From positions 153,203-205,222 of the forward strand of contig NZ_QJJQ01000009.1 in assembly GCF_003201975.1 (NCBI RefSeq): DNA of 52,020 nucleotides, given 5' to 3'. Under the pieces are notes generated by a model that worked only from the letters and a program-made list of their open reading frames with translations, made no database searches and was not told the origin of the DNA. Shown piece by piece: positions 1-8,709 of the stretch. Positions within the stretch are counted from its first letter, which is position 1. Each line of letters starts with the position of its first letter. The stretch comes from Pseudogracilibacillus auburnensis. Its GTDB lineage: Bacteria; Bacillota; Bacilli; Bacillales; Amphibacillaceae. Both the position numbers and the translations under genes were made by a program.

Positions 1-1
1 C

Positions 2-298
2 ACCTATGAATTTGTGGGAAGGCGAGTTCTAGTGCGTGAAGATTATACGAATAGTGAACGAGTTTATGTTGAGGACGGTATGGATGGAAGGACGGAAATT
101 ATTGAGCTTCCAAAGTCGAATGTATTGAAGTATAAGCTTGAGGGCGGAGCATGGGTGTGTGTGCGGCCGTCTGGAACGGAACCAAAAATTAAGTTTTATT
201 TTGGCGTGAAGGAAGAGACAGCAGAGGCAAGTGAGCAGGTGTTGAAGGAATTGGTGGAGGAAGTGATGGGGAGAGTTTCAGGGAAAAGCAAGTTATAA
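2..298 (+). CDS. pgcA: phosphoglucomutase / phospho-sugar mutase, C-terminal end (5' truncated by window)
   Basis: The open frame runs in from the left edge and ends at TAA 296-298. The last part carries the phosphate-binding loop of the alpha-D-phosphohexomutase C-terminal domain, RPSGTEPKIKFYFG, followed by a helical tail. This domain closes on the substrate phosphate when glucose-6-P and glucose-1-P (or related hexose phosphates) are interconverted in the cytoplasm. Only about 98 residues are present, so the catalytic serine and metal loop are outside the window. A GTG at 14 is internal, not a start, because the same frame is open up to base 2. Family assignment is firm; the exact paralogue (PgcA versus another phosphohexomutase) is an inference from the FYFG form of the loop. 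Confidence 0.85.
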   Translation, partial: TYEFVGRRVLVREDYTNSERVYVEDGMDGRTEIIELPKSNVLKYKLEGGAWVCVRPSGTEPKIKFYFGVKEETAEASEQVLKELVEEVMGRVSGKSKL

Positions 299-336
299 AT
301 AGACTTGGTACAAATTCCATTGGATTAATTCAGGAT

Positions 337-383
337 AAAGAAAAGTTCACCCACTAACAATAAGTGGTTGAACTTTTCTTTAT
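337..383 (+). terminator. Rho-independent terminator of the phosphoglucomutase gene
   Basis: A long stem is formed by AAAGAAAAGTTCA..CCACT and AGTGG..TGAACTTTTCTTT with a short loop. The T-rich right arm follows 38 bases after the stop. The A-rich left arm means it could work in both directions. Confidence 0.8.
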
Positions 384-581
384 GATCTTAAATTTACATT
401 GCTCTAAAGTTTTAAAAATTAGAATATCTAATAGATTCCCCCATTTTTATCACCTGAAATTTAGAAGACTTTTTCAACAGCCTAATTATGTTGCTCCGTA
501 TAGGAATATTTTAAAACTCAAATAATTTGAAATATAATAAGTAGGAGAATATTAGATGTTTTAGTTACGGAGGAGGAGAAC

Positions 582-1352
582 ATGATAAATTATATAATGG
601 ATATTCTTGTTGAGAATATTTTTGCAATCATTCCAATTGTTATATCGCTTTTAGCAATTTTAAGCCGCGGTTACTTAAGTGAGTTTCATACTGAATTGGA
701 TACCATTATAGAAACGAAAAATTCTAGATTAAAGGCAGATTACGTAAGAGCACTTTTAATTGGATTTTTAATTACATTATCTTTTTCTTTTGTGGTTATG
801 AATAATTATTATTTATCAATTAGTTTAGAGTATGTTTTATTGTTAATCGCATGTGGCACTGGGGCATTTTTATTTCAACTATTTATTAGAGCCCTAATCA
901 TGAGTAGTAAACGGATGGGAAAGGCTAAAAAAAGATTTAATAGAATGATTAAGCTACTAGCTTTATCTAATTTTCTTATTTGGTTTTCAATGGTTTTTAT
1001 TCTTGCTATGATAATAGATTATCAAAAATTAGATAATCAAGAATTTCTTCTTCTTCTTATCAGTTTACTAATTTTTAACACTTTTTTTGTTATGATTTCA
1101 GTAATTATTGCTACTTTAACAACGACAACACGACTTAAATATAAAGTAGAAAATATTCCACAAAAAAAAGTGGATAAAATGTTAAAAGAACTATATATTG
1201 TTGTATTTCTAGATGAAGAACGTGTGTTAATGAGTAAAGGGAAAGAAGAGAATGTTTATTCAGTTAGTAAACCGTACTATATTTATTATTCCAGTTCCCA
1301 TAGATTGCAAAACATTTATATAGAACGAGGAGCTAGGGTAAAGGGTTTTTAG
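582..1352 (+). CDS. unknown multi-pass membrane protein, 256 aa
   Basis: No family is recognised. An excellent ribosome binding site (GGAGGAGGAG, 570-579) precedes ATG 582. The protein starts with a hydrophobic segment (about residues 9-28), then has hydrophobic stretches near 56-78, 81-104, 124-147 and 153-180, so about five membrane helices. A soluble, charged C-terminal tail of about 75 residues follows and is probably cytoplasmic. It stands alone between two terminators with AT-rich flanks and has no functional neighbour. The low GC and lone position would fit an acquired gene, but that is inference. The reading frame is very likely real because of the RBS, the length and the clear membrane pattern. 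Confidence 0.7.
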   Translation: MINYIMDILVENIFAIIPIVISLLAILSRGYLSEFHTELDTIIETKNSRLKADYVRALLIGFLITLSFSFVVMNNYYLSISLEYVLLLIACGTGAFLFQLFIRALIMSSKRMGKAKKRFNRMIKLLALSNFLIWFSMVFILAMIIDYQKLDNQEFLLLLISLLIFNTFFVMISVIIATLTTTTRLKYKVENIPQKKVDKMLKELYIVVFLDEERVLMSKGKEENVYSVSKPYYIYYSSSHRLQNIYIERGARVKGF

Positions 1353-1576
1353 AGTTTTACAAGAAATATTATACCATTAGAGCATAAGCGAAGGCCTAGC
1401 TAAAACATAATAGCCCACCTTTATTGAGGCATAATTAGAAAATAGTTGGAAACTAGGTTAAAACATTACCAAAATATAAATTACTTGATCACAAAATTTT
1501 AATTTTGATAGCCCGTCAAAAACAAATTATAAGAACGAATAAGCTCTTAATATTTATTGATTTTGAATTATTATGA

Positions 1577-1619
1577 TAAAAACAGTCCTATCGATAAAAA
1601 AGATGGGACTGTTTTTTAT
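1577..1619 (+). terminator. Rho-independent terminator
   Basis: AAAAACAGTCCTATC pairs with GATGGGACTGTTTTTT around an A-rich loop, ending in a T run. It would end transcripts from the membrane-protein gene at 582-1352. The other roughly 370 bases between 1353 and 1766 hold no recognisable gene. Confidence 0.8.
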
Positions 1620-1718
1620 CTTGAAAGCTATTTATCCACTTAAAACTCCACACAGCTGGCTCATTCTGTCCGCAATAGGAGGAGATGGTGTAATAATAAA
1701 ATAGTAAAAAGTTCAAAC

Positions 1719-1750
1719 AAAAAAATTGCTCCTAGTCAGAAGCAATTTTC
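1719..1750 (-). terminator. Rho-independent terminator of the XRE regulator gene
   Basis: Read on the minus strand, AAAATTGCT and AGCAATTTTTTT form a stem around a 10-base loop with a T run, starting 17 bases beyond the stop of the XRE gene. Confidence 0.8.
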
Positions 1751-1766
1751 TATTTGTAATAATTTT

Positions 1767-2153
1767 TTATTTATTATCGCGTTCATTTTTTATAAATTGC
1801 CAATATCGATTTAGACGAACTACATATTCACTTGGATCTTCGCTAACTTCTTCGAGAAGCGGTAATTCTTTCATTTTTTGAATAGCATTCATTTCGGAAT
1901 TAGATAGTAAGATTTTGTCGGACATTTTATAATAAACAGAAGTTTCTCGAGTGTTTGTTAATCCAAGCAAATAATCAGTTGTTACATTAAATGTTTGAGC
2001 AATTTTTATAAGCGTTTGTAAAGAGGGTTCATTTCGGCCCTGCTCATAATAGCCATATGCACTTGCAGATAAGTTAAGTTTTTCTCCCATTTCTTTTTGA
2101 TCAAGATTCAGTTCATCACGTAAATCTTTTAATCGTTCTCTAAATAGATACAT
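1767..2153 (-). CDS. XRE-family (Cro/CI-type) transcriptional repressor, 128 aa
   Basis: Residues 5-62 are a typical HTH_XRE domain: LRDELNLDQKEMGEKLNLSA, then the recognition-helix region SAYGYYEQGRNEPS and the closing motif LIKIAQTFNVTTDYLLGLT. The remaining 65 residues are charged and helical and match no domain I recognise; they may mediate dimerisation or signal sensing. The start is set by AGGGAGG on the minus strand just upstream. The upstream region holds an ACAAC-N5-GTTGT palindrome and a near-copy: one next to a TATAAT facing this gene, one inside a plus-strand promoter. Autoregulation plus control of a divergent transcript is therefore likely. The regulator's signal is unknown. Confidence 0.9.
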   Translation of the reverse strand: MYLFRERLKDLRDELNLDQKEMGEKLNLSASAYGYYEQGRNEPSLQTLIKIAQTFNVTTDYLLGLTNTRETSVYYKMSDKILLSNSEMNAIQKMKELPLLEEVSEDPSEYVVRLNRYWQFIKNERDNK

Positions 2154-2184
2154 GTGATTTACCTCCCTGTTCTGAGGGAATTAT

Positions 2185-2356
2185 ACAACTTGATGTTGGA
2201 TCAAATGGAAAAATACAACAAAAAGTCTCACAAATACTTTACAAACAACTAAATGTTGTATATAATACCATCTAACTACATGATATCCAATTCAATAAAG
2301 GAAAATACAAGTATTAACATGTAATATAGAAAAATAAGTAAACAACATTTTGTTCA
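2185..2356 (+). promoter_or_regulatory. divergent promoter with three ACAAC-N5-GTTGT-type operator sites
   Basis: A plus-strand sigma-A promoter is visible: TTTACA (2239-2244), 17-base spacer, TATAAT (2262-2267). The perfect palindrome ACAACTAAATGTTGT (2245-2259) fills most of the spacer. A second copy with one mismatched arm base, ACAACTTGATGTTGG (2185-2199), lies beside a minus-strand TATAAT facing the XRE gene. A third, weaker copy (ACAACATTTTGTTCA, 2342-2356) is downstream. A repressor bound at the first site would cover both promoter elements. Binding by the adjacent XRE protein is inferred. Confidence 0.7.
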
Positions 2357-2398
2357 TTCGTTTATATGAATTGATGATTAAGGGGAATGGAGGCGTAT

Positions 2399-2464
2399 GT
2401 GAATGACATAAAAAGCGAATTCAACAAAAAAGGATGGGGTGTGGATGAAAAAGGCATTTTGTAA
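2399..2464 (+). CDS. possible small ORF, 21 aa, downstream of the XRE-controlled promoter
   Basis: GTG 2399 is preceded at 5 bases by GGAGG (2389-2393) and opens a 21-codon frame ending at TAA 2464. The predicted peptide (VNDIKSEFNKKGW then GVDEKGIL) is charged and has no signal peptide or membrane segment. It is the first translatable frame about 130 bases after the palindrome-bearing promoter. The overlapping ATG at 2397 runs straight into TGA. It may be a real small protein, a leader peptide or the stub of a lost gene; no homologue is recognised. Confidence 0.35.
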   Translation: MNDIKSEFNKKGWGVDEKGIL

Positions 2465-2510
2465 ATGAAAAGCCCCCATCAAGATCGATGTGGACTATTT
2501 AAACCATACT

Positions 2511-2734
2511 TTATTTTTGATCCTTTAAATCAATTATTTCTCTTATATCATTTATTTCCAAGGCAGCAGCTATCTTTTCAATATGATTGAAATTAATATT
2601 TTCTCTTTTTTGATTTGATCATTCACTTAATGCGGCATGACGAATGTCTGTTAAGTGGGATAGTTTTTTAATGAAATGTCATGCTTTCTAAGTAAATCTT
2701 TTATTTTAATAACAACTATATTTCTATATTTCAC
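2511..2734 (-). pseudogene. decayed small XRE/YozG-type regulator
   Basis: Minus-strand reading gives VKIKDLLRKHDISLK, then, after a shift, LSHLTDIRHAALSE, a TGA stop, and SNQKRENINFNHIEKIAAAL followed by EINDIREIIDLKDQ. Together these match the compact 65-75 aa XRE family whose members read ...LSELTGIRRATLSELANQKRENINF... The frame is broken by one missing A in the run near 2667-2673 and by the TGA near 2625. It lies next to an intact XRE gene in the same orientation. The assignment to the small XRE family is confident; its former target is unknown. Confidence 0.7.
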
Positions 2735-2994
2735 CTAATGAAAAATGTATTTGACTATATGAAAAATTTAGCATGTCATGTATTTAATTGTGGTACTCAT
2801 TTACGTAACAACGAAGGGGAAAGAAGTGCTCTACATATTTTTTAGCTCCTGATTAGTAAAGTGACAAATCTATTGAAAATCAACTTAGACATATAGTCTT
2901 CAAGAAGGAATATCTATTAAACCTTATTAGAAGGGGAGGTGATTTTGTTCAACAGTAAAAATGAAGAAAAGATAATAAAAGATGAGGTGATACA

Positions 2995-3918
2995 TTGGCA
3001 AAGTTCATTTTTAAACGTCTGCTGCAATCAATTATCGTTTTAATCGGTGCTTCGGCTATTGCGTTTATTTTACTCCGAATTATTCCGGGAGACCCTGTCA
3101 TGTTGATGTTGTCTGAAAATGCTACGGATGAAGAAATTAATCAGATGAGAGAGCAGATGGGATTAAATCTTCCGATATGGCAGCAGTATATTGATTATGT
3201 GAAACAAATGATCGTTTTTGATTTTGGACATTCTATTAGTCGTGGGTTACCATCCATGCAATTGATTCTAAATCATTTACCAGCTACATTGTTACTCGTT
3301 TTTTGGGCGATGGTAATGGCGATCGTTATTGCGATTCCACTTGGTATGTTTGCGGCAGTAAAAAAGAATTCTTTTTCCGATTATATCGTAAGTATTCTCG
3401 CTTTACTTGGTCAATCAGTGCCAAGTTACTGGCTAGGGATGATGTTAATTTTATTGCTGGCAGTTCACTTTGGTATCCTACCTACATCTGGTTATGGGCA
3501 TTGGAGTCATATCATTTTACCTGCCTTTACACTGGCAATTTATCAATTAGCTTTGATTGCCCGCTTAATGCGATCGAGTACATTAGACGTCTTGAATCTG
3601 GATTATGTAAGGACAGCGAGAGCTAAAGGTCTACCTGAAATTGTCGTAATATTTAAACATGTATTTAAAAATGCACTTATTCCGACGATTACGATGATTG
3701 GTCTGCAAACAGGTCAATTACTCGGTGGTGCGATTATAACTGAATTCATTTTTTCTTGGCCAGGGCTTGGATTTTTAACCGTTCAGTCGATACAGGCTCA
3801 AGATTATCCGATGATTCAGTCTTTAGTTATTGTTTCGGCGATTGTCTTTATTGTAATAAATCTGCTCGTTGATATTATTTATGCTGTTGTTGATCGAAGA
3901 ATAATTGTTGATTCATAA
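2995..3918 (+). CDS. DppB/OppB-type ABC permease
   Basis: This is a 307-residue inner-membrane subunit of a peptide/nickel/opine-class importer. The N-terminal pattern (helix, then RIIPGDPV, then a long extracytoplasmic loop with MGLNLPIWQQYIDYV) is diagnostic of the OppB/DppB branch. Six membrane segments are seen, and the EAA loop that contacts the ATPases reads DYVRTARAKGLPEIVVIFKH. TTG 2995 is chosen because GAGGTG lies 8 bases upstream. It opens a six-gene operon through 9732. No strong promoter is evident: a TTGACT at 2750 with a poor -10 is the best candidate. The substrate cannot be read from this subunit. Confidence 0.92.
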   Translation: MAKFIFKRLLQSIIVLIGASAIAFILLRIIPGDPVMLMLSENATDEEINQMREQMGLNLPIWQQYIDYVKQMIVFDFGHSISRGLPSMQLILNHLPATLLLVFWAMVMAIVIAIPLGMFAAVKKNSFSDYIVSILALLGQSVPSYWLGMMLILLLAVHFGILPTSGYGHWSHIILPAFTLAIYQLALIARLMRSSTLDVLNLDYVRTARAKGLPEIVVIFKHVFKNALIPTITMIGLQTGQLLGGAIITEFIFSWPGLGFLTVQSIQAQDYPMIQSLVIVSAIVFIVINLLVDIIYAVVDRRIIVDS

Positions 3919-3931
3919 GGAGGCAGGGTTG

Positions 3932-4771
3932 ATGAAACGATTCTTTAACCAGCTTACGAAAAGAAAAACTGCACTAATCGGATTTATTTTCCTTATTTTC
4001 GTATTTTTAATCGCAAGTTTAACCCCTTTCCTTGCACCGATGGATCCTTTTGTGCAGAACATTGAAAGGAGATTATTACCTCCGATGACGATGAATGCGG
4101 ATGGATTTACTCATTGGCTAGGCACCGATCAGTTAGGACGTGATGTGTTAAGTCGGTTAATTTACGGTTCTCGTATATCGATTATGATTGCGGCCGGTGC
4201 GGTATTTATTGGTGGAGCGATAGGTTTAATTGTCGGACTTGTTTCCGGGTATTCGGGTGGTTGGATTGATAGTGTGTTCATGAGGTTAATCGATATGCAG
4301 TTGGCTTTTCCATTTTTATTACTCTCCTTAACGATGGTTTCCATTCTTGGTTCTAGCATTATGAATGTTGTAGTCGTTTTATCACTTACTAGTTGGATTT
4401 CTTACGCAAAAGTAGTTAGGAGTTCTGTGCTATCTATAAAGTACTTAGAATTTATTGAAGCAACTAGAGCAACGGGTACTTCAAAATTGGCTATATTATT
4501 TCGTCATATTTTGCCACATGTTCTTTCACCATTCATTGTCGTAGCAAGTTTTCAAGTTGCAACACTCATCATTGCAGAATCTTCCTTAAGTTTTCTAGGG
4601 CTTGGAGTTCCTTCCAGTGAACCGACATGGGGTGCGATGTTAGCAGATGGGAGAGAATACATGACAGATGCTTGGTGGATTGCAATTTACCCGGGACTAA
4701 TGCTGATGTTAGTAGCGATGAGCGCAAATTTATTTGGGGATGGACTAAGAGATGTGCTTGATCCGCAATGA
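3932..4771 (+). CDS. DppC/OppC-type ABC permease
   Basis: The second permease subunit, about 279 residues. It has an N-terminal membrane helix, the characteristic THWLGTDQLGRDVLSRLIYGSR segment before the core, and the late EAA-type loop near EATRATGTSKLAILFRHILP. ATG 3932 is chosen over an upstream in-frame TTG because AAGGAGG (3918-3924) is 7 bases before it. It begins 13 bases after the preceding permease stop, so the two are translated together. It forms the heterodimeric channel with the 2995 gene and should be powered by the ATPases at 7717 and 8710. Confidence 0.92.
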   Translation: MKRFFNQLTKRKTALIGFIFLIFVFLIASLTPFLAPMDPFVQNIERRLLPPMTMNADGFTHWLGTDQLGRDVLSRLIYGSRISIMIAAGAVFIGGAIGLIVGLVSGYSGGWIDSVFMRLIDMQLAFPFLLLSLTMVSILGSSIMNVVVVLSLTSWISYAKVVRSSVLSIKYLEFIEATRATGTSKLAILFRHILPHVLSPFIVVASFQVATLIIAESSLSFLGLGVPSSEPTWGAMLADGREYMTDAWWIAIYPGLMLMLVAMSANLFGDGLRDVLDPQ

Positions 4772-4953
4772 GTCGAATTCTGTTTACATGGATATGAATG
4801 CGCTTCCAATAAGGTGGGGTTTTCAACTTATGATGTAGTAGAGAGATTTTGAGTGAATGATTGCTAAAATCCTTCGCTTTTTTCACGGAAATGCCAAAGG
4901 TTCTACCTTTTAACAACGATCAAAAAATAGCAATAATAGGGGAGGTTTATTCA

Positions 4954-6498
4954 TTGGTTAAAAGGATAGTTAGAGTATCTATCTTCGTGTTGACGATTGT
5001 ATGTTTAGTTGCTTGTACGGATGCTGCATCAGGTGGGGAGGGGGCAGATAATGACCCGGGAAATGAGACGAAGGAACTTATTGTCGCAACTGGTGCCGAT
5101 CCAACAACATTAGATGGACGAAAAACTTGGTCCGGTCCTGGATATAGTATGAATGCACATATGATGGAGCCACTTGTTTTTCGTGAAATAGTTGACAATA
5201 AAGTGAATATTGTCGGAGTACTTGCGGAAGAGTTTGAAAATATGGATGACTTAAATTGGAAGTTTACGTTACGTGAAGGGGTGACGTTTCATAATGGGGT
5301 TCCTTTAACGAGTGAGGCGGTGAAGTTTACGCTTGAGACGATATTGGATCCGGAACTTAATTCCCCTTTAGCACAGTGGATTAGTGATATCGATGAAATT
5401 ACTACTGATGGTGAATTAATCGTGAACATTAAAACAAAAACACCGACGAGAGGACTTCTAAGTGGATTAACACAAATACCGATTATAGAGCCTAGTGCCG
5501 TCGAAGAATTAGGCGAAGAATTTAATATTAAACCTGTTGGAACTGGTCCATACAAAATCGTAGAATACAAGGCGAATAGTAGCGTGGAATTAGAGCGCTA
5601 TGACGATTATTGGGGAGAAGCTGGAGTAAGTGAACGGATTAAATTTTTAATTATGCCTGAAAATGCCGTCCGTTTAGCCGCACTCCAAAGTGGTGATGTA
5701 CATATTGCGGAAAATATTTCTGCAGATAAAGTAGAAGAGGTCGAAAGTGATCCGAACCTTGATTTGTATGTAACAGAAACATTAAGAGTAAATTTATTAG
5801 TTATCAATTTTGACAATCCTTGGATGGAAAAGAAGGAATTTAGAGAAGCATTATCGATGGCAATTGATCGTGAATTAATCGTAAATAATATTCTTGGGGG
5901 AAATACAATCCCAGCTTCATCGGCTTCCCCACCAGGTACCATTGGATTTCATGATGGATTACCAGTTTATGAGTATGACATAGAGAAGGCGAAAAAATTA
6001 CTTGCGGAAATGGATTATGATGGTTCTCCAATTAAAATGGGTGCCCCATCAGGACGTTATGCGATGGATAGGCAAGTGAACGAAGCGATTGCTGGAATGC
6101 TTGAAGATGCGGGAATAAATGTTGAGTTAGAAACACTAGAGTTCAGTTCTTTTCTCCCAAAGACAGATGAGAGATACTACGATATTTATTATATCGGATT
6201 GGCTGACTTAACAATCAATCCACCATTACATTGGGGTAGTTATTATCATTCGAAAAACTCACAAGGTGGTTATACGAATCCTGAGGTTGATAACTTGATG
6301 GATCAGGCTGTTGAAACAATAGATGATGAAGAAGCGATTGTTCTTTTTAAGGAACTTCAAGAAATTTTTTACGAGGATAAGCCAACTCTTCCTCTCTATT
6401 ATGAGCCTCATATGGTTGGTGTACGAAAAGATGTACAAGACTTTTTGCCAAGATTGGATGAATATATTATCGTTCGTGATGCTTATGTTGAACCGTGA
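4954..6498 (+). CDS. family-5 extracellular solute-binding lipoprotein (DppA/OppA-like)
   Basis: The start is TTG 4954, 9 bases after GGGGAGG. The signal peptide (VKRIVRVSIFVLTIVCLVAC) ends in lipobox LVAC with Cys21, so the mature protein is membrane-anchored. The mature part is a typical SBP_bac_5 protein of 514 aa: ATGADPTTLDGRKTW at the beginning, FTLREGVTFHNGVPLTSEAV, and later PVGTGPYKIVEY. It captures a peptide or related ligand for the permeases just upstream. Placement after the permeases, instead of first, is unusual but not rare in this class. Ligand unknown; the hydrolase encoded next in the operon suggests an acylated or amide-linked compound. Confidence 0.92.
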   Translation: MVKRIVRVSIFVLTIVCLVACTDAASGGEGADNDPGNETKELIVATGADPTTLDGRKTWSGPGYSMNAHMMEPLVFREIVDNKVNIVGVLAEEFENMDDLNWKFTLREGVTFHNGVPLTSEAVKFTLETILDPELNSPLAQWISDIDEITTDGELIVNIKTKTPTRGLLSGLTQIPIIEPSAVEELGEEFNIKPVGTGPYKIVEYKANSSVELERYDDYWGEAGVSERIKFLIMPENAVRLAALQSGDVHIAENISADKVEEVESDPNLDLYVTETLRVNLLVINFDNPWMEKKEFREALSMAIDRELIVNNILGGNTIPASSASPPGTIGFHDGLPVYEYDIEKAKKLLAEMDYDGSPIKMGAPSGRYAMDRQVNEAIAGMLEDAGINVELETLEFSSFLPKTDERYYDIYYIGLADLTINPPLHWGSYYHSKNSQGGYTNPEVDNLMDQAVETIDDEEAIVLFKELQEIFYEDKPTLPLYYEPHMVGVRKDVQDFLPRLDEYIIVRDAYVEP

Positions 6499-6524
6499 AA
6501 AAATCATAGGGAGGAGGAATAGTA

Positions 6525-6569
6525 GTGCAAATGATAGGTACAGCTTAAATGGTACGGGGGAAGAAATAG
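6525..6569 (+). pseudogene. decayed duplicate of the 5' end of the downstream hydrolase gene
   Basis: GTG 6525 follows a perfect GGGAGGAGG (6510-6518) but the frame is VQMIGTA-stop-MVRGKK-stop. This mirrors the start of the 6734 gene, MMKRIGTAEMVPGKK, with the Glu codon changed to TAA. It is most simply the stub of a tandem duplication or of a recombination event. The remaining sequence to 6733 shows no further clear similarity. Confidence 0.55.
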
Positions 6570-6733
6570 ACTGAGCAAGGTCATATACGAAGCAAGTGTT
6601 GATGTTTGTGTTGTGTGCTTCATGTAAGCGTGATGTATAAAAGAAGTGTAGATGAATATAGATGAAGTGGGAGTCGAACCGTGTTTTTACGGGTGGACTT
6701 GACTGAAAAAGTAGATCAACCTGAGGAGGATGG

Positions 6734-7717
6734 ATGATGAAAAGAATTGGAACGGCTGAAATGGTACCTGGTAAAAAAACAAAAGGGTATATTCAAGTAG
6801 GAACGGACACAGATGGATCCCCTTTTAACATTCCTATCATCGTAGCAACGGGGAAAAAGGAAGGACCTGTCTGTTGGGCACATGGATGTATTCACGGAGA
6901 AGAGTATGGTGGTGCTGCATCCATTATTCGATTGTACCAAGGGTTAGATGTCGATCAGCTGGAAGGGGTCTTTGTCGGAGTTCCTGTCATTAATTTACCA
7001 TCATTTAAAGCGAGGAGTCGAATTTCCCCACTTGATGGTGAAAATTTAAACCGTGTGTTTCCGGGAGATCCAAAAGGAACGTACAGTCATCGCTTAGCTT
7101 TTGAAGTATTACATTTGATGGAAGCCCATGCAGATTATGTGATTGATTTACATTCTGGTGGGATTGGTGCCGAGGTTCCTTTTTATATGATCGTGAAGGA
7201 GGATGGGACGGAAGCTTCTGAGAAGTCATTATGGCTAGCAAAACGTATGGGCTCTGATGTCGTATGGCGTTCAGATGATGTGATGATAGCAGGTGGAACG
7301 ATTACAGAGCATACGATGAACAAAGGAATCCCAACTGTTACAGTGGAATGTGGTGGAGGGATAGTGACAGAGGAGCATGAGCATTTATTTATCCAATCGA
7401 TGTTAAACGCGATGAAAGCATTAGAAATGATTCCTGGAGAAGCACCTGTTCAAGAAAAATATACGATCATTAATCGTGCAGAATTTATATTTACCGGCAA
7501 TGGGGGATTATTCATACCAGCTTGTCAGGTTGGTGATATTGTAAATGAAGGCGATTTGATCGGTTCGGTGATGAATTTGTATGGGGACGTGATCGAGGAA
7601 TTAAGATGTTCTAAAGACAATGCTTATATTGCAGCGATTGGGCAGCGGTACTGGCCAACACAGCCCGGACAACTTATTGCAGAAGTGATCCCTGTTGTAG
7701 CTGGAGGAAGTAAATAA
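6734..7717 (+). CDS. succinylglutamate desuccinylase/aspartoacylase-family zinc hydrolase
   Basis: A cytoplasmic M14-type metallo-hydrolase of 327 aa in the AstE/AspA family. The zinc site is visible: HGCIHGEEYGG gives His54 and Glu57, and VIDLHSGG gives His140. The conserved DGENLNRVFPG (101-111) and a Glu in TVTVECGGG (about 205) fit the substrate and catalytic positions. Family members remove an acyl group from an amino-acid nitrogen or cleave a related amide. It sits between the binding protein and the ATPases of one importer operon, and its last base overlaps the next ATG. It probably processes the imported compound. GAGGAGG supports ATG 6734 or the adjacent ATG 6737. Confidence 0.85.
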   Translation: MMKRIGTAEMVPGKKTKGYIQVGTDTDGSPFNIPIIVATGKKEGPVCWAHGCIHGEEYGGAASIIRLYQGLDVDQLEGVFVGVPVINLPSFKARSRISPLDGENLNRVFPGDPKGTYSHRLAFEVLHLMEAHADYVIDLHSGGIGAEVPFYMIVKEDGTEASEKSLWLAKRMGSDVVWRSDDVMIAGGTITEHTMNKGIPTVTVECGGGIVTEEHEHLFIQSMLNAMKALEMIPGEAPVQEKYTIINRAEFIFTGNGGLFIPACQVGDIVNEGDLIGSVMNLYGDVIEELRCSKDNAYIAAIGQRYWPTQPGQLIAEVIPVVAGGSK

Positions 7718-8709
7718 TGGGCAGTTCACCGTTACTTCAAGTGAAGGAATTATCGGTACATTTTCGTACAGATAGGGGAATTGTTCGTGCGGTGGAACGA
7801 GCATCATTTGATGTACAACGAGGGGAAACAGTTTGTATTGTTGGTGAATCAGGATCTGGAAAAAGTGTTACATCATTATCAATTATGGGGTTGCTACCTA
7901 AAGGAATTGGTGAAATAAAAGAGGGAGAAATTTTATTGAACGGTGAAAACCTCGTTCAAAAAACGAATAAAGAAATGCGGAGATTACGTGGAAATGATAT
8001 CTCGATGATCTTTCAAGAACCGATGACTTCATTAAATCCGGTATATACAATTGGGGATCAAATTGCCGAAAGTTTTCGCTATCACCAGGGGATCGGGAAA
8101 AGAGCAGCGCTGGAACGAGCGATCGAATCTTTACGGCGAGTGGGGATTCCATTACCTGAAGAAAGAGCATTTCAGTATCCGCACCAACTTTCTGGAGGAA
8201 TGAGGCAGCGTGTGATGATTGCCATGGCTCTTACTTGTAATCCGGAATTGCTCATAGCTGATGAGCCAACAACAGCATTAGATGTAACCATTCAAGCACA
8301 AGTGTTAGAAATGATGAAAGAATTAAAAGAAGCATTCAACATGTCGATTTTGTTTATTACTCACGACCTTGGAGTCGTTGCTGATATGGCTGACCGGGTT
8401 GTTGTCATGTATGCAGGGATTGTCGTGGAGGAAGCTCGGGTGGAGGAAATTTTTCAAAGGCCTCTCCACCCTTACACACTTGGCTTACTAGAAGCAATGC
8501 CATCATTGAATTCACGTGGAAAACGCCTACGAACGATACAGGGCACATTACCTAATCCACTTCAAAAGCCTAATGGTTGCCGCTTTCATCCTCGGTGTCC
8601 TTTCGCAACAGATAAGTGCCGCTTGGAGGAACCGAGTCTAGAAAATGTAGGTTCGGATGAGAGAAAGGTCGCATGTTGGCACTATGATCAACTGGAGGAG
8701 GTGATTTAG
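7717..8709 (+). CDS. DppD/OppD-type ABC ATPase
   Basis: Cytoplasmic ATPase of the peptide-class importer, 330 aa. Walker A GESGSGKS (43-50), Q-loop [12 protein letters not shown], signature [15 protein letters not shown], Walker [13 protein letters not shown] and the switch His in LFITHDLG are all intact. The C-terminal extension has the [15 protein letters not shown] cysteine cluster typical of OppD/DppD/OppF proteins. The ATG overlaps the hydrolase stop by one base (TAATG), with GGAGGAAG upstream, so translation is coupled. Confidence 0.93.
   Translation: MGSSPLLQVKELSVHFRTDRGIVRAVERASFDVQRGETVCIVGESGSGKSVTSLSIMGLLPKGIGEIKEGEILLNGENLVQKTNKEMRRLRGNDISMIFQEPMTSLNPVYTIGDQIAESFRYHQGIGKRAALERAIESLRRVGIPLPEERAFQYPHQLSGGMRQRVMIAMALTCNPELLIADEPTTALDVTIQAQVLEMMKELKEAFNMSILFITHDLGVVADMADRVVVMYAGIVVEEARVEEIFQRPLHPYTLGLLEAMPSLNSRGKRLRTIQGTLPNPLQKPNGCRFHPRCPFATDKCRLEEPSLENVGSDERKVACWHYDQLEEVI

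Noticed and set aside
6664-6690. GAGTCGAACCG resembling a tRNA T-arm
   Set aside because: No acceptor, D-arm or anticodon arm can be paired around it; an isolated match.
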